From NCBI RefSeq assembly GCF_023922585.1, contig NZ_JAMFTN010000014.1, forward strand, positions 130,232-194,231: 64,000 nt of DNA, given 5' to 3'. This document shows, piece by piece, positions 34,198-43,828 of the stretch. The notes beneath the pieces are model-generated. The model made no database searches and was not told the origin of the DNA. It saw only the letters and a program-made list of their open reading frames with translations. The DNA is from Aliidiomarina quisquiliarum (GTDB taxonomy: Bacteria > Pseudomonadota > Gammaproteobacteria > Enterobacterales > Alteromonadaceae). Made by a program: the position numbers and the translations under genes. Every line of letters starts with the position of its first letter. Position 1 is the stretch's first letter.

Positions 34198-36294
34198 TTA
34201 GAACTTCAACCGCACACCAACTTCAAAAGCACGTTCTGGGCCTGCATAAATGCCTTGGCGCAAGCCTGCAATATACTGCTTGTCGGCTAGGTTTTTAACT
34301 GAGCCAAGCACCGTTATGCTGGGCGACAGCTGGTACTGGGCAAACAAGTCGAGTACCGTATAGGCGGGTAACAAACCACCCCAAATACCGCCGGCGGCGC
34401 CAGTAGGTATGGCAGTAGTATTGTCTGGGCTGCCAAATTGTTCGCCCCGATGATGGGCGGTTAAAGCAGCACTGAAGCCATTCTGAGTATAATTCAAACC
34501 TAAATTAGCCAACACTTTTGGCGCATAAGGTAAACGGTTGCCTTTGTTGTCGCCGCTTTTGAACTCGGAAGTGGGCACCCAGGTGGCATTGGTGTCGATA
34601 CTGAAACCATAACCTAATTCGTACGCAAGCATAAACTCCATACCCACGTGCTCGGTTTTACCAGCGTTCGACTGAGATAAATTCGGATCACTGTTACCAG
34701 TAACCACTTGGTTGCTAAAGTCCATAAAGAACGCAGCGACTTCATAGTTAAGGTTAGTGGTGCTGCCACGTAGGCCTAGCTCGTAGTTGGTGGTGGTTTC
34801 GCCGTCAAGGTTTTGGTCTTGTAAACCGTCGAGGGCAACGCCATTCGAAGCAGGTGAGAAGGCACGGTACACCCCACCATATAACTGTGCGGTGTTGGTT
34901 AATTCATAGGTTGCCCCAATACCTGGTAGTACTTCGGTATTGCTGGTTTTAACCTTGGCGTTGTTATTGGTTAATTCAGTGCGTTTTTGCTCGTAGGATT
35001 CAACCCGTACTCCTGGGGTAATAGACAAGTGCTCAATAGGCGAAAAGCGCGTTTGCACATAAACGGCGTAACTGGTGGCTTCATCAAAGCGGTGGCGATC
35101 GTTTATGCCGGTGCGATCTTGTTCGCGGGTTGCACGTATACGAGTGTCGTTGGCGGTTTCGCGCATAAGGCGTAAGCCAATTTCGCTGTAAGCTGTGCTA
35201 CCAAACATGCTGTGGTCGAAAGCCAAGCGGCTTTCTATGCCGGTGCGCTCGAAAGAGCGGTTATTACCATTTAACTTGTCTGTGAATACCCAGCGGCCTG
35301 CGGCATTAGAAGCGGCAGTGTCGACATTGTAGCGCCAGTAGTCGCGGCTCATATCGCTCCAGTAGGCTACAGTGTTTAAAGTCATGCCATTATTTAAAGC
35401 CCACTCATGGTTTATATCGAAAGCAACTCGTTCTGTTAGGTACCAGTCGTCGGGTGCTGGGTTATAACGTTTGCCGGCTAAATAGTCGTCTAAAAACAAA
35501 CCTCGATAAGAAATGTTGGCGTCGTTTTCATGCCATGAAAACTTTAAACCTACCCGTTGGTTGGCGGCTAAGTCGACACCGGCTTTAAACATGATGTCGT
35601 TCATTTCGTAACCTTTGTCCATAAAGCCGTCGCTTTTAGCCATGGTAGCTACTACGCCGGCAAAAGCGTCGCCAGAGGTGCTACGGTTGCCAGCTTCAAG
35701 ATTAACTTCGCGTAAATTAAACGAGCCAACACGGCTTGAAAAGCTTATACCTTGGTCGGGGTTGCGGGTTTTGTAATTCACCACCCCACCTATGGTAGAA
35801 GGTCCATAACGTAGGGAAGCAGAGCCTTTTAGCACTTCAACGGAATCAACGCGCTGAATACGGGGATTAAAATAACGGTCGTTACCGATAAATAAACCAG
35901 GCGCAACGGGTACGCCGTCTTCTAACATTAGCGACTTAGACTCGCTAGCCGATAAGCCGCGAATGCCAAAATTAGCCACAATAGACGTTTCCTCTTCGCC
36001 CTTAATATTAATGCCAGGAATACGGCGCAGTACGTCTTCCGTTGACAACGGTTGAACACGTTCAATAGCTTCACGGTCAATTACAATCACTGAGCCCGTT
36101 TCGTCGTAGCGATGCGCACTTTGTGAGGCTGAAACACGAATAACTTCCATGGTTGGCATACTGGTTTTTTTCTCGGCTTGTGTTTCATTTCTTGTGGCAG
36201 AATTATTCTCATTGGCAAAACTAGCACAAGACAGCAGGGCGAGAGTAACGGCTGTAGCAACTTTGCTAGGGGTGCGAAATGGGCGAGCTAACAT
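34198..36294 (-). CDS. TonB-dependent outer-membrane receptor, FecA-like
   Basis: The 698-residue protein has a signal peptide (VATAVTLALLSCASFA), a TonB box-like stretch (MEVIRVSASQ), a plug domain (VLRRIPGINIKGEEE, IRGLSASESKSLMLEDGVP, VEVLKGSASLRYGPSTIGGVVNY) and a long beta-barrel ending in FEVGVRLKF with the terminal phenylalanine. The plug looks like ferric-dicitrate (FecA) receptors, so a ferric carboxylate is a likely ligand, though not proven. A Fur-type box 50 bases upstream supports iron control. No FecIR-type signalling extension is seen. It stands without other transport genes. Confidence 0.9.
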   Translation of the reverse strand: MLARPFRTPSKVATAVTLALLSCASFANENNSATRNETQAEKKTSMPTMEVIRVSASQSAHRYDETGSVIVIDREAIERVQPLSTEDVLRRIPGINIKGEEETSIVANFGIRGLSASESKSLMLEDGVPVAPGLFIGNDRYFNPRIQRVDSVEVLKGSASLRYGPSTIGGVVNYKTRNPDQGISFSSRVGSFNLREVNLEAGNRSTSGDAFAGVVATMAKSDGFMDKGYEMNDIMFKAGVDLAANQRVGLKFSWHENDANISYRGLFLDDYLAGKRYNPAPDDWYLTERVAFDINHEWALNNGMTLNTVAYWSDMSRDYWRYNVDTAASNAAGRWVFTDKLNGNNRSFERTGIESRLAFDHSMFGSTAYSEIGLRLMRETANDTRIRATREQDRTGINDRHRFDEATSYAVYVQTRFSPIEHLSITPGVRVESYEQKRTELTNNNAKVKTSNTEVLPGIGATYELTNTAQLYGGVYRAFSPASNGVALDGLQDQNLDGETTTNYELGLRGSTTNLNYEVAAFFMDFSNQVVTGNSDPNLSQSNAGKTEHVGMEFMLAYELGYGFSIDTNATWVPTSEFKSGDNKGNRLPYAPKVLANLGLNYTQNGFSAALTAHHRGEQFGSPDNTTAIPTGAAGGIWGGLLPAYTVLDLFAQYQLSPSITVLGSVKNLADKQYIAGLRQGIYAGPERAFEVGVRLKF

Positions 36295-36343
36295 AGAAAA
36301 ACTCCAAACATGATGGTAGGAAAAATAAGTTTGAATTCTAAAT

Positions 36344-36362
36344 GCAAATGAGAATGATTGTC
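36344..36362 (-). promoter_or_regulatory. Fur-box-like operator for the TonB receptor gene
   Basis: The 19 bases GCAAATGAGAATGATTGTC match the Fur consensus at 14 of 19 positions, with the ATGAGAATGATT core. It lies 50 bases upstream of the receptor ATG and in the shared region with the divergent membrane protein gene. Confidence 0.75.
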
Positions 36363-36484
36363 AATCAGCTTGTGTGGGTGTTCGTGATATTTTTTTAAAT
36401 TTTAAATTGTAGCTATTTAAAGCAGCATGTTTATGCAGCTTTGGGTATTCTAGAACGAGTTGAAATTCTAAAATAAAGGTACGC

Positions 36485-37414
36485 ATGGACGAAAAGAACC
36501 GCTTTAAACATATTAAAAAGCTACTAAGGCAGGGCGCTGACGACATCAGACTGCGAACGTGTTTGGTGGCAGAGGGGCTAACTTTAGCTGAAGCCGACCA
36601 ATATATTTTGCGGGAAAAAACTAAAGCGTCATTTTTTAGTGTGCGCTGGCCGGCTATGTTGCTTGGTGGTTACTTGTGGGCCGCATTTTTATATGCGGGG
36701 CTGCAATTTGCGGGCCACTATACCGAACTTTCGATGCAAACACAGGCGGTTAACTTAGCTACTTTTGCCTTGGCGTTATTTGTTGTGGGCTTGTTGTTTC
36801 GGCCCAAACCGCAAGGGCGGGCTGCAAGAAATATATATACCAACTTTGAACTTGCCTTTGCAGGCTCTCTTATAGCGTTAACTTTTGTGCTGTTTCAGCA
36901 TAAGGGCTGGGCGTCACCTCGGTTACCCGAGGGCGGTGCTTTTGCTTCAAGTATATGGCCCTTATTATGGCTAGGCGCCTGGGTAGGGCCTCAGGTATTA
37001 GCTATTGTTACGCTTTTTATTGGGCACTATGCGTTACTGAATATTCGCACTAGCTATTTTCTGCATCGGCAAGGCTTATTGTTAGAGCAGCGTCGCGAAG
37101 CGCTACGTGCACATTACCAAGTTAAGCTAGCGCAAGCTAAGTTTGTGCCAACGGAGCAGGTTGCTAACTTGGCGCAAAAGCTGGCTGTTCTGTTACTGTC
37201 GAATGCTGCCTGGCGACCAAAGCCAACCGTTGAAATTTATTCACTGGGTAAGCAAATTCATGTGCGCCCACTTGGGGGCGATGGTGCTGTTTTAACCGTA
37301 ACTGAGCTTTCACCGCCGCCAGTTATATTAGCGAACGAACAGGCCAGAGCAATGACGCCGCCGCAAACTGAGTTAGAAGTTGCTCCGCTTGAATTTGCTC
37401 GCTATGTGCGCTAA
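36485..37414 (+). CDS. Membrane protein of unknown function
   Basis: The 309-residue protein is not recognised. It has a cytoplasmic-looking charged N-terminus of about 50 residues (KNRFKHIKKLLRQG), four or five membrane segments (about 56-76, 89-105, 121-137, 158-185), and a soluble C-terminal part of about 120 residues with no clear motif. AAAGG precedes the ATG. It is divergent from the TonB receptor across 190 bases that include the Fur-type box, so iron may affect both. Confidence 0.72.
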   Translation: MDEKNRFKHIKKLLRQGADDIRLRTCLVAEGLTLAEADQYILREKTKASFFSVRWPAMLLGGYLWAAFLYAGLQFAGHYTELSMQTQAVNLATFALALFVVGLLFRPKPQGRAARNIYTNFELAFAGSLIALTFVLFQHKGWASPRLPEGGAFASSIWPLLWLGAWVGPQVLAIVTLFIGHYALLNIRTSYFLHRQGLLLEQRREALRAHYQVKLAQAKFVPTEQVANLAQKLAVLLLSNAAWRPKPTVEIYSLGKQIHVRPLGGDGAVLTVTELSPPPVILANEQARAMTPPQTELEVAPLEFARYVR

Positions 37415-37611
37415 TTTTGATTGGTGTTATCGGAGCTTGCCTTTTTTCAACAAAGGGTTAATATCGAAGTTCGGACATAAAAAGGCCAACATGATTAAAA
37501 CAATCAGCACAACACAGAGTATTGCACTAACCTTCCCTACGTAAGCCGGGCGCCTTCGTAGTGTCCGGCGGCTATTCTAAAGACTAAAAATAACCTATTA
37601 ACTAAAAGTAC

Positions 37612-37638
37612 TTCCTCCTTGCCTTAGCAAGGCAGGAA
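37612..37638 (+). promoter_or_regulatory. Strong hairpin in the rnk leader
   Basis: An 11-base-pair stem (TTCCT-CCTTGC against GCAAGG-AGGAA with one bulged C) closes a four-base loop CTTA, about 34 bases upstream of the rnk ATG. It is not followed by a T run, so it is more likely a leader structure than a terminator. Confidence 0.5.
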
Positions 37639-37671
37639 TTTGCGCATGAAGAAGCTATAAGGAATAAAACT

Positions 37672-38073
37672 ATGAGTAAGCAACCAGAACTTATTTTGTC
37701 TGCTCACGATTTAAATCAAATTGAAGCGTTGATTGAAAAGTCGAACCTAGCTGAAAAGTTAGTTGCAGAGCTAGAAACAGAACTAGCCCGTGCTACGGTG
37801 GTTAAACACCACGACGTACCAAAAGATCGCGTAGCTATGGGCAGCCAAGTAACCTTTCGCATTGACGATGCAGAAAAAGAATTTACTAAAACCCTATGTT
37901 TCCCAGATGAATTAAAAGAGCACGAAGACGGAATTTCTATTTTTGCACCTATTGGCAGTGCATTAATAGGCTTAGCAGTGGGACAAGTTATTACTTGGCC
38001 AGGTACTCGTGGTGAACAGCGGGTGAAAATTATTGGTGTGAAGCCAAAGGTAACGGAAAATGGGGTCGGTTAA
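37672..38073 (+). CDS. rnk: Regulator of nucleoside diphosphate kinase
   Basis: The 133-residue protein matches Rnk of the GreA/GreB-related family: a short N-terminal coiled coil (LAEKLVAELETELARATVV), then the FKBP-like domain with VAMGSQVTFRIDD, FAPIGSALIGLAVGQVITWP and VKIIGVKP. Rnk binds RNA polymerase and influences nucleoside diphosphate kinase levels. ATAAGGAATA is the ribosome site. It is followed tail to tail by the HEPN gene. Confidence 0.92.
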   Translation: MSKQPELILSAHDLNQIEALIEKSNLAEKLVAELETELARATVVKHHDVPKDRVAMGSQVTFRIDDAEKEFTKTLCFPDELKEHEDGISIFAPIGSALIGLAVGQVITWPGTRGEQRVKIIGVKPKVTENGVG

Positions 38074-38089
38074 AGACCCCATTAGGTAT

Positions 38090-38755
38090 TTAGAGGTTGG
38101 TTAAATCAAAGTACGACGCGTCAGCCCAAACGTCGGTGGCGTTAAGCATCATTAACTTAATCACAACAGGTACAATTGAGCCAAGAATGCCACAGGCATT
38201 GTTAAGTTGCTCTCTATTTAAACTGCCAGCGTAGGTAGCACCACCATGTATAAGTTGATTGCGCAAAGTATACATGCGCTCAAGCAATATACTTAAGCTT
38301 ACGGCTGTTTCTTGATTGGCTAACGCCTTGTGCGCGCGGCGTTTGGCGGCACTGAAAGGCTCCTCCCAGCTGTCAGCTGCAGTTCGCCCGTTAATGGCGT
38401 CCCAAAACGGCTGAAACACATAGCGATTATCCATAAAGCTACGAATTGCAGCAGGGTAGTGTTGCCAAATAATATTATACAACTCCTTTTCAGTGTCATA
38501 ATTTACCAACCGTTCAATAAACTGCTGAAAAGTTTGGCGTTCATTTGCTCTTATTTCGTCGGCATAGTTATTTGCATAGGCGGCGTTAAACGCAATCCAA
38601 AGGGCAATAAATTCGCCGTCTAGGTCGTTTCTATTTCGTTCTTGCTCGGCTTTGTTTAACCAACTAAGCGCGCGATGAATTCGTAAACTAATACTTTTGT
38701 TCCATTGTAAGCGTTGAGAACGTTGGTACTCTTTAAGTTCATCAAAACTATTCAT
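38090..38755 (-). CDS. HEPN-domain protein with an RNase-type motif
   Basis: The 221-residue protein is all-helical by pattern. It carries RNQLIHG near the C-terminus (Arg165, His170), the R-x4-H motif of HEPN ribonucleases. An earlier helix (EFIALWIAFNAAY) is typical of Apea/MAE-type HEPN proteins. HEPN nucleases act in toxin-antitoxin, CRISPR and abortive infection systems, usually cleaving RNA as dimers. No nucleotidyltransferase (MNT) partner or other defence gene lies next to it. The ATG at 38755 follows AAGGAACA. Confidence 0.8.
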   Translation of the reverse strand: MNSFDELKEYQRSQRLQWNKSISLRIHRALSWLNKAEQERNRNDLDGEFIALWIAFNAAYANNYADEIRANERQTFQQFIERLVNYDTEKELYNIIWQHYPAAIRSFMDNRYVFQPFWDAINGRTAADSWEEPFSAAKRRAHKALANQETAVSLSILLERMYTLRNQLIHGGATYAGSLNREQLNNACGILGSIVPVVIKLMMLNATDVWADASYFDLTNL

Positions 38756-38971
38756 GCCTTGTTCCTTAATGGCAAATTCCATACCCACTACTAAACCTGA
38801 GTTCAGGTTTTATTACAAGCTTCACTAACACGACACATATTGTCGAGGCTGTTTGTTAATATTATTTACGTTGATAGAGGTGGCATAAAAGGTACGACCG
38901 AAAACAAACATATACATGCTTTTGGAACGTGCTTGCTCGTTGAGCTAATTGGTATTAATGGAGTAATAGCT

Positions 38972-39400
38972 ATGTCGTCAGATTCATTTTTGTTTGTTTA
39001 TGGCAGTTTAAAGCGGGGTTTGCATAATCATGGCTATTTAGCCGACTCGCAACGAATAGGCAATTATCACACCGACAATGCCTATGTGCTACTTGCAGGG
39101 CCTGGTTACCCCTATTTGTTAAAACCAGAACAAATTAACACTGTGTCTGCATTGCAAGTGAAAGGAGAGTGCTATTTAGTTAATAGTTCGGTACTAACAG
39201 CAACAGATAACTTAGAAGCCAATGGTGTATTTTACCAACGGGAGGAAGTTGTTATACGCTCTCAGGCAACGGGTGAAAAACTGCAGGCTTGGGCATATTT
39301 TCTACTCGATACGCGGTATGTGCACGAGCAATGCCCGCAAACCCTTACTAAGGGCCGAGTTGATATAGCCAGGAACATGTATGTTTGGCGCCCAGGTTAA
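38972..39400 (+). CDS. Gamma-glutamylcyclotransferase-like (AIG2-like) protein
   Basis: The 142-residue protein has the opening motif FLFVYGSLKRGL of the GGCT-like fold, with a middle glutamate region (DNLEANGVFYQRE) where the catalytic acid lies. Relatives cleave gamma-glutamyl amines or peptides to pyroglutamate; the substrate is unknown. The ATG at 38972 follows GGAG; the upstream extension to 38840 has no family similarity. Confidence 0.85.
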   Translation: MSSDSFLFVYGSLKRGLHNHGYLADSQRIGNYHTDNAYVLLAGPGYPYLLKPEQINTVSALQVKGECYLVNSSVLTATDNLEANGVFYQREEVVIRSQATGEKLQAWAYFLLDTRYVHEQCPQTLTKGRVDIARNMYVWRPG

Positions 39401-39504
39401 TTATTTAAAAGTTTGTTTTTATTAGGCTTTCTAATATTTGTCTTGTAGAGATGTTCTTGTAGTATAGGTAAATAGCTATTTATCTTTACATAGACATAAC
39501 AATA

Positions 39505-41349
39505 ATGAGCCAATATAAAAACGACTATAAACAAACGCACTCTTTGTTTGATATTGTTAAGGCGGTGGTGAAGTTCACGCCGCGACTACCTCAATTTGTT
39601 GCTTCAAATATTCAACTGGCGCGAGCAACCCCCAATACGCTTGCTTCGCCTGGAGCAATTTTTCAACAGCAAGCCACAAAGCAACCCAGCGCACACTTTC
39701 TTAGCTTTGAAAATGAACGCTATAGCTATGGCGAATTTAACCTTTTGGTAAACCGTTTAGCCCACACCTTAAAAGCTCAAGGCATTGGTAAAGGCGACTG
39801 CGTTGGGGTTATGTTAGAAAATCGGCCCGCGCTGATTGCGTTAGTGTTGGCGGTTAATAAAATTGGTGCCATTGCTGGTATGCTCAACCATAAGCAACAA
39901 GAAAATGTATTGGCCCATAGTTTAAAATTAATTCAACCTAAGCTGCTTGTGGTGGGCGAAGAATGTTTAGCGGCAATGGCGTCGGCACAACCTTACCTTA
40001 ACGACTGGGATAACGCCGATGCTGCTCATTTTTACATTCCCGACCAGCCAGCGGGCAAACTAACCCGACCGCCAAATTATACCAACTTGCTTAGCTTAAG
40101 TGCTGCAGCCTCAAACCAAAACCCAGTAGAAACCGGCACCATGACTTTGGCCGACGAATGTTATTACGTGTTTACTTCAGGTACCACGGGTTTACCAAAA
40201 GCGGCACCCATGACCAACTTGCGTTGGTATAAAGCAGGGATTGGGTTTGGCAAAATGTCGATGGGGCTTAAGTCTAGCGATACCCTGTATTGTTGCTTAC
40301 CGCTTTACCACAATACGGCCCTAGCCATAGGGTTAAGTTGTGTACTTACTACTGGGGCTTCAATGGCGCTGGCGCGTAGGTTTAGCGTGCATAACTTTTG
40401 GCAAGACATACGCCAATATAATGCAACTAGTTTTGTGTATATTGGTGAGGTGTGCCGCTATTTATTAAATATGCCAGAGCAGCAAAATGATCGCGACCAC
40501 CCCATTCGCGTAATGGTGGGTAATGGTTTGCGGGCAGAAATATGGGATGAATTTCAACAGCGCTTTGGTATTCGGCGAATTTGTGAGTTGTATGGCGCCA
40601 GTGAAGGTAACATAGGTTTTGTGAACGCCTTTAATTTAAAGCGCACGGTTGGTTTTTCGCCCATGAATTTTCGTGTGGTTAGCTTCGATGTAGACAACGA
40701 AACACCTATTGTTGGCGACAACGGCTACATGCAACAAGTACAGAAGGGCGAGGTTGGGCTGCTATTAAGTGAAGTTTCTAAAAAAGCCCCTTTCGACGGT
40801 TACACCAAAAAGGAAGCAAACGAAGAAAAATTGTTGCGCAATGTATTTAAACCTGGCGACTGCTGGTTTAACACCGGTGATTTAGTACGTTTGCAGGGCT
40901 TTCGCCATGTTGCCTTCGTTGATCGAGTAGGCGACACCTTTCGTTGGAAGGCAGAAAACGTTGCTACTACGGAAGTGGAAGCGGAAATACATTCTTTCCA
41001 AAACATTGTAGAAGCTGTTGTTTATGGGGTAAAAGTGCCGAACACCGACGGCCGAGCAGGCATGGCGTCGCTAATTATTGAGCAAGGCCGCCGTTTCGAC
41101 CCAAGCGAATTCTATCAGCATATAAAACGTAAACTGCCTGATTATGCAGTACCGCTTTTTGTGCGCTTAAGTCAGTACCACGAAACCACCACCACATTCA
41201 AAGTTAAAAAAACCGAACTGAAAAAAGAAAGCTTTAGGCCCGTACAACCAGAAGATGCCATTTACGTTTTAATTGACCGAGCATTAGGTTACGTGCCGTT
41301 AAATGCCGAAATACTGGCCGATATAGAGTCAGGCAACATCCGTTTTTAA
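39505..41349 (+). CDS. Long-chain acyl-CoA synthetase (FATP/SLC27-like)
   Basis: The 614-residue AMP-binding enzyme has YYVFTSGTTGLPKAAPMTN (P-loop-like ATP site), LYGASEGNIGF, WFNTGDLVRLQ and RVGDTFRWKAENVATTEVE. The last two are typical of the very-long-chain/FATP branch rather than E. coli FadD. It activates fatty acids to acyl-CoA with ATP, probably at the inner membrane. Its neighbours give no pathway context. No good ribosome site is seen before the ATG (ACATAACAATA). Confidence 0.92.
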   Translation: MSQYKNDYKQTHSLFDIVKAVVKFTPRLPQFVASNIQLARATPNTLASPGAIFQQQATKQPSAHFLSFENERYSYGEFNLLVNRLAHTLKAQGIGKGDCVGVMLENRPALIALVLAVNKIGAIAGMLNHKQQENVLAHSLKLIQPKLLVVGEECLAAMASAQPYLNDWDNADAAHFYIPDQPAGKLTRPPNYTNLLSLSAAASNQNPVETGTMTLADECYYVFTSGTTGLPKAAPMTNLRWYKAGIGFGKMSMGLKSSDTLYCCLPLYHNTALAIGLSCVLTTGASMALARRFSVHNFWQDIRQYNATSFVYIGEVCRYLLNMPEQQNDRDHPIRVMVGNGLRAEIWDEFQQRFGIRRICELYGASEGNIGFVNAFNLKRTVGFSPMNFRVVSFDVDNETPIVGDNGYMQQVQKGEVGLLLSEVSKKAPFDGYTKKEANEEKLLRNVFKPGDCWFNTGDLVRLQGFRHVAFVDRVGDTFRWKAENVATTEVEAEIHSFQNIVEAVVYGVKVPNTDGRAGMASLIIEQGRRFDPSEFYQHIKRKLPDYAVPLFVRLSQYHETTTTFKVKKTELKKESFRPVQPEDAIYVLIDRALGYVPLNAEILADIESGNIRF

Positions 41350-41371
41350 AGGTTGTTGCCTAACTTTATAG

Positions 41372-43006
41372 TTACTGCGATGGCTTTTCTGCAATGCTGA
41401 ACACGCCAGGAATACGCTTATTACCGTTATAAGAGCCTATCCAAATACTGTAAATGCCAGTAGGGGCATTTTTAAACGCCATTGCGGGGTTAACGGAGTT
41501 CATATCAGCGTCGTCGTTACAATATAATTGGCCGTTTGGTGCAGCAATAATAAGCGAAGGGTCGTCGCCTTCGCGGGTCGCCTGAAAGTGCATAAACAGA
41601 GGGCTGTTACTTCCGGCCCAATGTAATTTCAAATCGGGGGCGGAAGCAGTAAAACCGACACATGGAAACAAGTTAAAAGAAAATAAGTTAACCAGCCCGC
41701 CGCCACTGATTTCTACTTTGCCTTGTTCAACTGCAAACCCTGAGGCCAGTTTTAGTACGCCATATTGTGGCTCGGCTTGTTGGTTTAAACCGCCACGAGC
41801 GTTTAGCACACTGGCTATTTCTAAGGTGCCGTCATGAATGGTACCTTCGCTATAGTTGCCAACCCAAACATCGTATTGGCCGGCGGGTGCTTGGTTAAAG
41901 TTAACTCGTGGGTTCATGCCGTCGGCGTCGTCGTTACAATGCCAACGCGAGTCGGGAGTGCTAATTACCAGCGTAGCGTCAGAACCTTGTAGCTGAGCTT
42001 TAAAAGCAACCGACAACTGGCTTAAGGGCTCGGCCAAATGAAAACGGAAGTTGGGTGCTTGCTGGGTGTAACCAACACATTCACCGCCTAAATAACTAGC
42101 GTCAATTGCGCCACCAGAGGAAGTGACATGGCGAATGTCGGCGCTAAGCGAGTTAGAATTCAAGTGAATTTCACTTTGAGATGGTGGCTGAGTAAAGTCG
42201 AGTATTTGTTGGCGCATATTACGGAATAGTTCCCAGTCGGTTACCAGCAAGCTGGGATTGTTTAACATGGCCAATACAACAGGTGCCGCGAGTATATTGC
42301 TTAGCCGCCCGCCGGTGTCGTAGTCATAATTCACGCTAGTAGGAATACCAACGAACTGGCCTTGACTATTAACCGCTAAACCACCGCTGTTACCCTGCGA
42401 TATGGTGGCGTCGGTACGGTACCATAAGGGTACCCGAGTGTTATTTAAAGACTCATACCTTACCGATGCGATATTGCCGACACTATAAATTAGTTCGTTT
42501 TGGGCAAGTGCAGGGTAGCCAAAAATGGCGATTGAATCGCCTCGGTTTAAGTGAGTGCCTTGGCTTATATTTAAAGTGGGTAACTGAAAACCGTACTCGC
42601 CATTGCGTAGTTTATCGAGGCTAAACGCAGGTAACTCACTACTGGATAGGGGCAGTTGGTCGGTTTTGTGCGCTAATTCGTGCGTAAGCTCAAGGTAAGC
42701 GAAATCGTACTCCATTGAAAAGCCACGCACTTCAGCCCGGAAAAGTGCTTGTGCTGGCTTGGTAGTGTCGACTAACACCGCAACATGAACATCGGTTAAG
42801 TTTTCTACCACATGGCGGTTGGTTAACACCAAAGCTCGATTGTTACGCACAATAAGGGTGCCAGACGCCAAACCGTCGGCAACTAGCAGTTGTACTGCCG
42901 CGTGCGACAATTGGTCAACGCTATAGTCGCTAGCGTAGGCTTTCGGTGCTATAAAAACGGCAGTGATAAATGTAGCAAGCAAAAAATATAGCGTGTGTGA
43001 GTTCAC
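41372..43006 (-). CDS. Secreted trypsin-like serine protease with two C-terminal repeat domains
   Basis: Counted from a GTG at 43006 that follows AGGAG, the protein has 544 residues. It has a signal peptide (residues 1-26, ending KAYA), then an S1 protease domain with triad His65 (TNRHVV), Asp101 (EYDFAYL) and Ser207 (SQGNSGG). Two similar domains follow, about 310-397 and 449-538. Each begins CVG(Y/F)T, has a CNDDAD motif (357-362, 496-501) and ends APxGxYxxWxGxY. The repeats resemble prepeptidase-type C-terminal domains and may bind calcium or polymers. It is probably exported to the periplasm or outside. Confidence 0.85.
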   Translation of the reverse strand: MNSHTLYFLLATFITAVFIAPKAYASDYSVDQLSHAAVQLLVADGLASGTLIVRNNRALVLTNRHVVENLTDVHVAVLVDTTKPAQALFRAEVRGFSMEYDFAYLELTHELAHKTDQLPLSSSELPAFSLDKLRNGEYGFQLPTLNISQGTHLNRGDSIAIFGYPALAQNELIYSVGNIASVRYESLNNTRVPLWYRTDATISQGNSGGLAVNSQGQFVGIPTSVNYDYDTGGRLSNILAAPVVLAMLNNPSLLVTDWELFRNMRQQILDFTQPPSQSEIHLNSNSLSADIRHVTSSGGAIDASYLGGECVGYTQQAPNFRFHLAEPLSQLSVAFKAQLQGSDATLVISTPDSRWHCNDDADGMNPRVNFNQAPAGQYDVWVGNYSEGTIHDGTLEIASVLNARGGLNQQAEPQYGVLKLASGFAVEQGKVEISGGGLVNLFSFNLFPCVGFTASAPDLKLHWAGSNSPLFMHFQATREGDDPSLIIAAPNGQLYCNDDADMNSVNPAMAFKNAPTGIYSIWIGSYNGNKRIPGVFSIAEKPSQ

Positions 43007-43115
43007 GTTAGCTCCTATAGCTACCATAAGTAGGTAGCCGGATTGGTTAGTGCGATCTTTCGTCACTAAGAGTAAACTACCTTTTGTTGACTATCTACTA
43101 TCAAAGGAGTGTGTA

Positions 43116-43805
43116 ATGACGCATGTTGAACAGCATCGCTCTCATCGAGCGGGTTGGTTAAGGGCTTCGGTACTTGGCGCCAATGACGGCATTGTTTCCA
43201 CCGCCAGTTTAGTAATTGGGGTTGCATCGGCGGGGGCAAGCCAAGAAAGTATACTTTTAGCGGGAGTCGCAGGTGTTGCCGCAGGGGCATTGTCGATGGC
43301 CGCGGGAGAATATGTGTCGGTAAGTTCGCAAGCTGACACGGAGCAAGCCGACTTGGCCATGGAGGCTCAGTCTTTAATTGATCACCCAGAAAGTGAACTA
43401 AAAGAATTAAAAAACATTTATATTGATCGCGGCTTACAACCAGCATTGGCTAAGCAGGTAGCGGTTGAACTAACCGAGCACGACGCTTTAGGTGCCCATG
43501 CGCGCGACGATATAGGTATTGGTGAAATAACCACAGCTAAGCCATTGCAGGCGGCTATTTACTCAGCCATTTCTTTTGTACTAGGGGCATTTGCACCATT
43601 GCTTCTGGTATGGTTCTTTAATGCCGATTATCAAGTTACAGCCATTGCCGTAGGGTCGTTGGTGTATCTTGCGGCTTTAGGTGCGCTGGCCGCGCGGCTT
43701 GGGGGTGCATCAATAATACGGGGCGCAGTGCGGGTAATGTTCTGGGGCGCGCTGGCGATGTTTTTAACAGCACTGGTTGGATATGCGTTCGATATGCTTG
43801 TTTAG
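43116..43805 (+). CDS. VIT1/CCC1 family metal transporter
   Basis: The 229-residue protein has the VIT family opening HRAGWLRASVLGANDGIVSTASLVIGVASAG, the GALSMAAGEYVSVSSQADTE region, and five membrane segments with a charged cytoplasmic metal-binding loop (ELKELKNIYIDRGL). Relatives move Fe2+ or Mn2+ out of the cytoplasm or into stores. The ATG at 43116 follows AAAGGAGT exactly; an upstream extension to 43050 has no similarity. It is divergent from the protease gene. Confidence 0.9.
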   Translation: MTHVEQHRSHRAGWLRASVLGANDGIVSTASLVIGVASAGASQESILLAGVAGVAAGALSMAAGEYVSVSSQADTEQADLAMEAQSLIDHPESELKELKNIYIDRGLQPALAKQVAVELTEHDALGAHARDDIGIGEITTAKPLQAAIYSAISFVLGAFAPLLLVWFFNADYQVTAIAVGSLVYLAALGALAARLGGASIIRGAVRVMFWGALAMFLTALVGYAFDMLV

Positions 43806-43828
43806 CTAGGCTACTAAAATAGGTTGAT

